Assembly (NCBI GenBank): GCA_033675545.1
Contig: JAWDGP010004927.1
Coordinates: forward strand, 1,937,001 to 2,001,000
From: Elysia crispata
Lineage: Eukaryota > Mollusca > Gastropoda > Plakobranchidae
Direction: 5' to 3'
DNA length: 64,000 nt
Program-made: the position numbers and the translations under genes
Notes under the pieces: generated by a model
The model's database searches: none
What the model saw: only the letters and a program-made list of their open reading frames with translations
What the model was told of the DNA's origin: nothing
Part shown: positions 56,110 to 64,000 of the stretch, one piece after another
Numbering within the stretch: position 1 is the first letter of the stretch
How the letters are laid out: each line of letters begins with the position of its first letter

Positions 56110-57754
56110 TTAAAAATCAGTGACTCTCCCCTTTCTCTCCCAGTCTCCATATCGTGTTGGTTCTGGGCCCTTGGGCCCACCGATCTCGCCAGTAATAGGG
56201 TTGATGTTGTCTGGGTAGCGTTCCAGGGGTTCTTTCTCACCCTGAGGCGCTCGTTCTTCTTCCTTTGACTCCCACTTGTCATCAAATTTTCCAGCTGGTG
56301 TTTTGCCTTTCCTGGCTCCAGATGAAGCCTTAGATTTGGAATCATCAGATGCAAGGCGGACATTGCACGTCAAAGATGGAGAGCGAGTTAAGCAGGCAGA
56401 CAACAATGGAGTACCTTGTAAAAGAAAGAAAAAAGACTTCAAGATGTATATCTTCCACTGGAAGAGTAAAATGCCATTGTTGGCCGTTTTGTATATTGAA
56501 TATGCCACATGAGAGTATCTATGGTATTACATCTTAGGTCCATTGAGCTGAAACCTTTATTTGTCTGAAATGAAATCAGGGGACATGACTCCAGTACTCT
56601 CCACCACCCTTTTTCTCTTACGTTCAGTGCAGTGTCAAGACAATAATAGATGTGAATCTCTGCCTTCCAAATCAAAATGTAAATTAAGACTGTTTTAAAA
56701 TTTGCTTAATGGCTGATATTTCAAAGTGCAACAGGAGTGAACATTAAACTTTCAAGCAAGAAATAAATACTGGAATTAATACATCCCATATAATTTTCAA
56801 ATAAAAATCACTTGCTGAGATATCATGCCACGATCAGCTCCTTAAAAAATCATCAAAGCTTCACATCTCTGCACCTTTGAGTTCTCAGTTATCATTTAAG
56901 TTTTTTGGGTCTAGTGAAGATCACTGTACAACCAATCGCATAAAAATTAAAACCAAGGCTTTCCAGTTGCCCTCATATCTTGGTAAATTTGCAGATATGG
57001 ACCCAACTTTGTTTAAGCTTAAATAATTACATGTTTCTTAATGAGTTTGGAGTGCCAAAAACGAATAAGAAAGTTTTATTCTTTGCAAATAAATACTTTT
57101 TTTAAGATATAAGCATTTTTGTCTTACACTTTTTCCTGATGTTTGTCCTGGTTCTGTATACCAATATGCTTACAAGTGCTTTTGCCTGCTTTACTTATTG
57201 TTGACCCCAGCAGCCAACCTCTACCCATAGTGGTTCCAAGGTATGCACGCAATTCTGAAACCGGGGGCACTACTTTCTGTTTCCGAAAATGAGGACATAG
57301 GTATAGATGAGAGAGGTCTCATTCATAAAATTAATCTCATTTAATTGATGCTTACTTTACTAATTACTTAATTGCGATGACTTTCACTACCAAAAATGAA
57401 TTGATCTAGGCAAAAGAAAGACAAGGAATAGTTGTCTATGGGAGTTGGGCAGATGTCTCCAAATTTACCCATACTTCTAATGCCATCTCCGTCTCTACAA
57501 CCTAACAACCTAAACCCATAATCAAAATATTTCTCCCTTCCCTTACTACTCTGAAAGCAATGCGAATTTGATATTTACCAGCCCAACTAAGTAATGTTAC
57601 TAATAATTAATATTGTAGAAAAAGTAGTACTAGTAGTAGTTGCAGCAGCAGCAGCAGTAGTAGTCGAAATGGATACTTTACTTGTCTTTAACTGGAACTG
57701 GGGTACAAGTTGTAATAGTCTCTGAGGAAATGTTGCCAGTGATCTTGAAGCCAT
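56110..57754 (-). CDS. SDHAF4: Succinate dehydrogenase assembly factor 4, two exons
   Basis: Mitochondrial matrix factor that binds flavinated SDHA and promotes complex II assembly (Sdh8 in yeast). Exon 1 is 57754-57682 (73 nt) and exon 2 is 56414-56110 (305 nt); together 125 aa plus stop. The intron is GT-AG, phase 1. Exon 1 encodes a basic/hydrophobic N-terminus, [17 protein letters not shown], typical of a mitochondrial presequence. The family signature is C-terminal: [20 protein letters not shown] followed by [19 protein letters not shown] and DF at the end, close to human. A second in-frame ATG at 57808 would add 18 residues. I chose 57754 because its product begins like a presequence. 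The longer linker before the signature (Lys/Glu-rich) explains the length above human (108 aa). Confidence 0.95.
57620..57664. repeat. (AGT)n/(GCA)n trinucleotide repeat
   Basis: Short run of AGT and GCA units just inside the SDHAF4 intron, next to the exon 1 donor. Reading through the donor into it gives runs of Thr and Ala that are not coding. Confidence 0.85.
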
Positions 57755-59146
57755 TGTATATCTTTCAGAGATTGCTAGATTGCTAGTGAGTATGGGTCCT
57801 TTTATCACAGATGAAAACTACTCAAATCTGCTGTTTGCAAATATCCTATGCTGAGCTTGGTCATAAAAGGAAACGCAGAAGGCCCAAACTCTATAATTAG
57901 ATCTAAACCGGCTTTGTTATTTAACAAAGGAAGGAAAGGGTATAATGCCTCTTGTGTGGCACCAGACTGAGGTCAGTTGTTATTAAATGAAAGTTATTCC
58001 GTTTACTGTAAGTTCCCACTGAGTAACAACATCTGCATTTTGGATTTAACCATTGAATCTCAAAAAGTAGAACATGTAAACAACATTAAACCGAAACGAA
58101 GCGAAATCCAGAATTTCCTGCCATGAATTCTTCTAAACAGTCATACACGTTTTATACCTTGAAACATTGATGCTCAAACATTGTAAGTACTACTAATTGC
58201 AACACTTCAGGGATGAAGAAAATCTAATTTAGAGCTAAGAAAGGTTACTCACTGAGTTTTGTGGTACTAATTTTTTGCATAGAACTCGTGAGAATGTAAT
58301 CTAGCTCTAGATCTAGAGGTATAAACTTGTCAAGTCAAGCATTTTAAATTAAATTGATTTTTTTTTTAACTGTTGTTGCTTTTCCTGCTCCTATAATAAC
58401 TCCTACCAAAATGTTCTTAACTAATAGGATTATTGCAATCTAACTAACCAGTACCCATATGTTCAAGATCTAGATCTAGTCCTGGTATAATAACAACATA
58501 CAAATAACCTACTGACTAAACAAACAAATTATGGTGGAAGAGCTCGTTTGAACTGAAATTTACAGCTATGCACACGCTTGATGGAAAGGAATCAAACAAT
58601 AGAACTAAAGATGGAAATGAGGACACAGACTCTGTCTATTTGTTTGGCTGTCATTCTTTTTAATTGGCAAACTTGTGGATGCACAACTTATCTGAAATGG
58701 ATGACACTACCCCAGCATTCAACTGCCATGCTTTTTGTGTGCTCTGCATATATACTGAATCACCACACTCTTTCCCATCTTGTTACAAGATCGTGACAAC
58801 AATATAACCAAACGGGACAGCAAAACACAATGCGTGCCCTGGGGAAGATGTCCTTTTGTGCTGCCTGTATAAAATAATTAGGTAGGTAAGCTGTACTGAA
58901 TTTAGGAGCTTCTTGAATAGCTGGGTATGCTGAAAATGTTAGATGAGGTCTACAGGCTGTTGAGGGGGGAAAGGGGGGGAACCAAGAGAGCATTTGCTAG
59001 TAGCCAACGATGGCCTTTTCAGGATGGCGATGAAACTGAAGTAGTTAGTCTTGGCTGAGAAAGTCTGCAGCCTTGACTTTCTTTCTACTCTATCAAAAAT
59101 GAGAGAGAGGATTGTGTTGTTCGGGACATTAATCCCATTTTAGGGT

Positions 59147-59300
59147 AGGGGATCAGATAGCTCAGTTGATAATACATTTCACTGATACTTAGGAAAAGTT
59201 TGATCTCTGGCTGGGACTTTTTGTGTTGTGATCAGTTCCTATCTCACAACTGCCATGTCTGCATCAGATTCTTCACAAAATTTAGAAGATGCAAAATCAA
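59147..59300 (+). mobile_element. tRNA-derived SINE relic
   Basis: A tRNA-like head with A box TAGCTCAGTTG at 59158-59168, matching the Pol III consensus, and B-box-like GTTTGATCTCT at 59198-59208, followed by GGCTGGGACTTTTTGTG. The head is tRNA-like but cannot form a full cloverleaf. The best-preserved SINE-like copy in the window outside the duplication. Confidence 0.6.
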
Positions 59301-60922
59301 AGTAATATATGGTACTTGGGAACCATATCTCTGAATTTAATGTCACCTGTGCTTTGTCATTAGGGCCTTAGGGTTGGATACAAAACAAAAACCTCTACAA
59401 TATGTGTTACAGTTGGATCGAGAACTACTGAATTGGTTCTTAGCTTATAATATCCATATCACATTTACATTCTTGTTTTATGATAACTTTATCTAGGCTT
59501 CACAGGAATTAATGTGCTAATAATTATGTGGAAGGAGAGCGCCTATCTAACACACCTTTTTGATGTATAATGCAATGAACATTCCCCCCTCCTCATTTTT
59601 CTGGTATTTGAGGAACAAAGAAGAGATTTTTTATAGAGTCCAACGATTTCAAATGTCCCTTTATTTATGTGTTCCCTTTAACTCAGTTTTTAATCCTTCT
59701 TTTATCAGTTCAATTGAAATTAAGACACAAGCATAAATTCTTGCATCAAATTTGTCATTTAATGAAGAGTCACTGTTCTTACAATTTAAGTTTTGCACAA
59801 TTTGAAGTTGAACTCTTTTCTTGTATGATTAAATTAAATACAACACTCTGCACTGTACATGCTTCCAGTGTAGTGCGAAGGTCGGAAAGATGAATGAATC
59901 TCTTCGTTCTGGTCATTTTATCAAGGGTTGATCTCATGCACTCTTCTGTTTCACCTGTGATACTGTGCTACTAATAAATGGCACAAAAGACAAGCTACCC
60001 CAGTGTAGCTTGGGTGAAAAGCTATGTATTGAAAGATCATTTTAGAATTAGGAGAAAAGAATAATTTGAAAGAAGAAGAAAAATGGATGTTAGTGGATGT
60101 TAATGTAATCTTCGAAACAATAATTCCTACTATCACCAGGCTGAGAGGAAATGAGCAGGGATGCGGTCAGGAAGAGTTTGGACCATGAAGAGGGACAATG
60201 CCAGTATCACAGCCATATTTGGTAAATTGCACCTTTTATCCGTGGTTTACTTTCTTATATGTCCCTTGGTACTGCTAGTCAGTGGATCAAATAAAATAAA
60301 AGATTTCTCCTGAAAAAAAAAAGAATAAAAAGGATGTTGTCTTAATAGCATCTGAGGAAACATGTACATTATTCTAAAGAAAAATTTTAAACCTTCACAC
60401 ACCCACACACCTGCCATAAAAATATTTTTTTAAAGTTCCATAATCAACCCCCAAGTCACTTAAACCCACCTCCCCCACCCCCCACCCCCCTCAAAAAAAA
60501 AAAAAAAGAAGAAGAAGAAAAGAAAAGAATTTAAAAAAGAGTAAACCCTTAAGAATTTATTTGTCCATATGAATTTTAATACTGCTTTTTCTAATGGATT
60601 TAAATATCGCACTTTTCATATTTTTTTTATAACTTGCGTTTGTATGGGAGACAATTCTCTGATTGTACTGCAAGGGAAGAATTTATCTCTAACAGCTAGT
60701 TATCGTCCTTATCCGATCCGAGCAGAGACTTAGGACCCAGCAAAACTGTATGTACGCTGCGTTTTTGTAGTACCTATGAGTGGGAGTTTTTTGTGGTTTA
60801 ACTAATAGTATACTGCCTTGGAACAGTTGAAATATTATCTAGGAAATCGTTTATAATGTTTAGGTTTTTGCACTCCCTTTCCTCGCCCCCTCCCCTCCCC
60901 ACCCATCCCACCCCACACCCCC

Positions 60923-60924
<2 letters not shown>

Positions 60925-61015
<91 letters not shown>
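60925..61015. repeat. (CT)n microsatellite
   Basis: About 90 bp of uninterrupted CT, preceded by a C-rich stretch. Open in Ser/Leu and Arg/Glu frames on the two strands; not coding. Confidence 0.98.
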
Positions 61016-61017
<2 letters not shown>

Positions 61018-61561
61018 AGATATAGATTATCACTAATAAACAGCAAAATCAATCAACGAACAGTTTATAGACATACTCACTCTTTAACTGGACGAGGTAA
61101 CATCTATGCATATAATCAGGCAAGTGTATACGTGATTCTGATGAGATTGTGAGATTTCACAAAAGCTTTCTCGTACTCATCCTTTAATTGAGCTTCGAGA
61201 GTCAATGCCTAAGACTACCGTTTTTCCAATTTGAAAAAGCCTCGATGTGGAGCTTTCTTTTGGCACGGTAATGTATTATTCAAACCATTATTTTTTTTAA
61301 AACTGTTTATGGTGAGTTGGTTGATCTGGATCACACTTATCATTGGCCTAGAAAAAAATAAAACATATTGTCTCAAAGCCTCGTCAGCTGTGTATGTGTT
61401 TCCTTACCACACATAAGTCAGTGAGACCCATCTTTTGCGCATGCCCAAGAACATGGGGAACAGTATCATGGCTCTCTCCAGAAAACAAGAGTGTAAACTC
61501 AAACACTTTTTTTAAATCAATAATAGAGCGTAATATCTCGTCATTTTTCATCGCTCTCTCA

Positions 61562-63245
61562 CATTCAGATCAGACTGTTCAATCATGCCCACCCAATCAG
61601 ACAGACTGTTAAACCATGGTCAACAGATCAAACAGACTGTTAAACTATTATCACCAGATCAAACAGACTGTTAAATTATGATCAACAGATCAAACAGACT
61701 GTTAAGTTATGATCAATAGATCGAACAATCTGTTAAACCATGATCGATTATAGATCCGACACACTGTTAAACCATGATGAATAAATCAGACAGAATGTTA
61801 AACTATGATCAATTGATCAGACAGAATGTTAAACCATGATCAATTATAGATCACAGAGACTGTTAAACCATGATCAATTATAGATCACACAGACTGTTAA
61901 ACCATCATCAAACAGATCAAACAGACTGTTAAACCATGATCAATTATAGATCACACAGACTGTTAAACCATGATCAATAGATCAGACAGACTGTTAAACT
62001 ATGATCAACAGATCAAACAGACTGTTACACCATGATCAACAGATCAAACAGACTGTTACACCATGATCAACAGATCAAACAGACTGTTAAACTATGATCA
62101 ACAGATCAAGCAGACTGTTAAGTTATGATCAATAGATCGAACAATCTGTTACACCATGATCGATTATAGATCAAACAGACTGTTACACCATGATCAACAG
62201 ATCAAACAGACTGTTAAACCATGATCAACAGATCAAACAGACTGTCACACCATGATCAACAGATCAAACAGACTGTTAAATTATGATCAATAGATCAGGC
62301 AATCTGTTAAATTATGATCAACAGATCAAACAATCTGTTAAATTATGATCAATAGATCAGACAATCTGTTAAAATATGATCAATAGATCAGACAATCTGT
62401 TAAATTATGATCAATAGATCAGACAATCTGTTAAACCACGATCAATAAATCAGACAATCTGTTAAATTATGATCAATAGATCAGACAATCTGTTAAATTA
62501 TGATCAATAGATCAGACAATCTGTTAAACCATGATCAATAGATCAGACAATCTGTTAAACCATGATCAATAAATCAGACAGAATGTTAAACTATGATCAA
62601 TTATAGATCACACAGACTGTTAAACCATGATCAATTATAGATCACACAGACTGTTAAACCATGATAAACAGATCAAGCACACTGTTAAACCATCATCAAT
62701 TATAGATCACACAGACTGTTAAACCATGATAAACAGATCAAGCACACTGTTAAACCATGATCAATTTTAGATCACACAGACTGTTAAACCATGATCAATT
62801 TTAGATCACACAGACTGTGTGATCTATAGTTGTTAAACCATGATCAATAGATCAGACAATCTGTTAAACTATGATTAATTGATCAGACAGAATATTAAAC
62901 CATGATAAACAGATCAAACAGACTGTTAAACGATGATCAATTGATCAGACAGAATATTAAACCATGATAAACAGATCAAACAGACTGTTAAACGATGATC
63001 AATAGATCAGACAGAATATTAAACCATGATAAGCAGATCAAGCAGACTGTTAGAGGATGCTCACCCATCAGACAGACTATTAAAATTATGCTCACCGAAT
63101 CCAATCACACAGACTGTTAATCATTCTCACCCAATCAGACAAACTATTAAAACTATGCTCACCGAATCCAATCACACAGACTGTTAACCATTCTCACCCA
63201 TCAGACAGTCTATTTAACCAAGATAACCAGGTGAACGAGCTGTTA
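61562..63245. repeat. 1.7-kb minisatellite of 31- and 34-bp units
   Basis: Dozens of units (roughly 50) built on ATGATCAACAGATCA followed by AACAGACTGTTAAACC. There are three main types: AACAGATCAAACAG (31 bp), AATAGATCAGACAATCTG (31 bp) and AATTATAGATCACACAG (34 bp). Like types cluster in blocks; for example the CAATCTG type dominates about 62290-62570. The array is non-coding and decays at the right end (63050-63245), where units start with CTCACC. Confidence 0.97.
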
Positions 63246-63360
63246 AACCAACTTAACAATAATTGTTATACCAGATAATTTGTCACTGATAAATTTAATG
63301 CGGAATTCGATTTTGAAGCCTTTTTTTTTTAACCAAAATAACATAAACGCTTCGCTCATC

Positions 63361-63362
<2 letters not shown>

Positions 63363-63432
<70 letters not shown>

Positions 63433-63479
63433 GAGAGAGAGAGAGAGACAGAGACACAGAGAGAGAGACAGAGAGAGAC

Positions 63480-63558
<79 letters not shown>
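63363..63558. repeat. (GA)n microsatellite with GACA interruptions
   Basis: About 195 bp of GA and GACA units, 120 bp beyond the minisatellite. The long Arg/Glu and Ser/Leu frames across it are artefacts. Confidence 0.97.
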
Positions 63559-63559
<1 letters not shown>

Positions 63560-63691
63560 GCTTCTTCTGTGCGTGCATAGCTGAGTTCGGCAGAGCATGG
63601 CGATCCTGCTCACGTCTTGCTGGCTTCACTCATCATGTTTGAAGAATGGCGGGTATCAATGACAAGTGGTCTGAAAAACATCGCTCTGATC

Positions 63692-63697
63692 TTTATT
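63692..63697 (-). promoter_or_regulatory. Candidate polyadenylation signal for the right-edge gene
   Basis: AATAAA on the minus strand, about 60 nt past the stop of the frame at 63757. It supports that frame being a terminal exon only weakly. Confidence 0.25.
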
Positions 63698-63756
63698 ACC
63701 TTTTCTGAGGATATGAAATGACTGGAAAAATAAATGAGTGATCAAGATCTGTCTAA

Positions 63757-63996
63757 TCACCGCCTTATTATGTTTGGAGATATAATTACATCATGTATCT
63801 TGTGCTCTTTCGTGTCACGCTGGTCGGCTGTATCGACAAGGAAAGTGAGTCCTCTGTAGTCCAGTTCAATACCCCGCATACCGATCAAGGTCACAGAAGC
63901 CCATTCTTGTTCTATGTTTTGTTTTATTAGTCCACTGTAATCTTCATTTTGCCACTGTAAAACTGTAAGTCTTCGGAAGAGTTTAAAAAAATTCAA
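63757..63996 (-). CDS. Possible 3'-terminal coding exon, unrecognised
   Basis: Minus-strand frame running to the window edge, ending TGA at 63757-63759. Its residues are not low-complexity: LQWQNEDYSGLIKQN, then EWASVTLIGMRGIELDYRG, then a charged DTADQRDTKEHK and DVIISPNIIRR. A T-rich tract followed by ACAG about 50 bp inside the edge could be an acceptor, in which case the exon would begin near WQNEDY. I do not recognise the family. It could also be chance. Confidence 0.35.
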   Translation of the reverse strand: MNFFKLFRRLTVLQWQNEDYSGLIKQNIEQEWASVTLIGMRGIELDYRGLTFLVDTADQRDTKEHKIHDVIISPNIIRR

Positions 63997-64000
63997 AGTA

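Larger units (their letters stand above)
57809..61560. other. No gene seen, upstream of SDHAF4
   Basis: Intergenic DNA. It holds AGATCT motif clusters (58303-58316, 58466-58480), a SINE relic at about 59147-59300, a C-rich/poly(A) stretch near 60460-60510 and the (CT)n tract. Short frames at 58578-58796, 58760-58993 and 59669-59893 have no family match. Confidence 0.5.

Noticed and set aside
61562..63245. CRISPR-like array
   Set aside because: Units are contiguous with no unique spacers, vary by point changes, and lie in animal DNA; it is a minisatellite.

Overview
The window is nuclear DNA of an animal: AT-rich, intron-dense, with GT-AG introns and long low-complexity tracts. Gene families, intron style, abundant (GA)n tracts, degraded tRNA-derived SINEs and a recurrent AGATCT-rich motif near gene starts suggest a mollusc, probably a gastropod. 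That placement is inference. I see no operons, CRISPR arrays, phage or bacterial genes.

Four protein-coding genes can be supported. (1) Part of an F-box protein gene, minus strand, about 1.7-3.3 kb; its 3' part lies beyond the left edge. (2) A complete NT5C2 (cytosolic purine 5'-nucleotidase II) gene, minus strand, with coding exons from 32893 down to 13585. I resolve 17 coding exons whose phases all match and which sum to 614 codons plus a stop. (3) A complete NCBP1 (CBP80, large subunit of the nuclear cap-binding complex) gene, plus strand, 37153-53986. It has 24 coding exons summing to 794 codons plus a stop, and two of its introns have GC donors. (4) A complete two-exon SDHAF4 (succinate dehydrogenase assembly factor 4) gene, minus strand, 57754-56110, convergent with NCBP1. 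A tRNA-Ala(UGC) gene sits at 4842-4913. A possible terminal coding exon of an unrecognised gene lies at the right edge. The three complete genes are unrelated housekeeping genes (nucleotide turnover, RNA processing, respiratory complex II assembly), and nothing suggests a shared pathway.

The rest is repeats and apparently gene-free DNA. At 7.3-10.2 kb there is a 1.45-kb head-to-tail duplication. A 5'-truncated LINE reverse-transcriptase fragment with an 11-bp target-site duplication lies in NT5C2 intron 1, ending about 40 bp from a splice acceptor. There are minisatellites of 34 bp (27 kb), 54 bp (just upstream of NCBP1) and about 31/34 bp (a 1.7-kb array at 61.6-63.2 kb), several SINE relics and many microsatellites. 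I found no convincing undescribed biological system. The most interesting items are the two GC-AG introns in one gene, the LINE beside a splice acceptor, the dyad-rich minisatellite and the AGATCT clusters near three gene starts.
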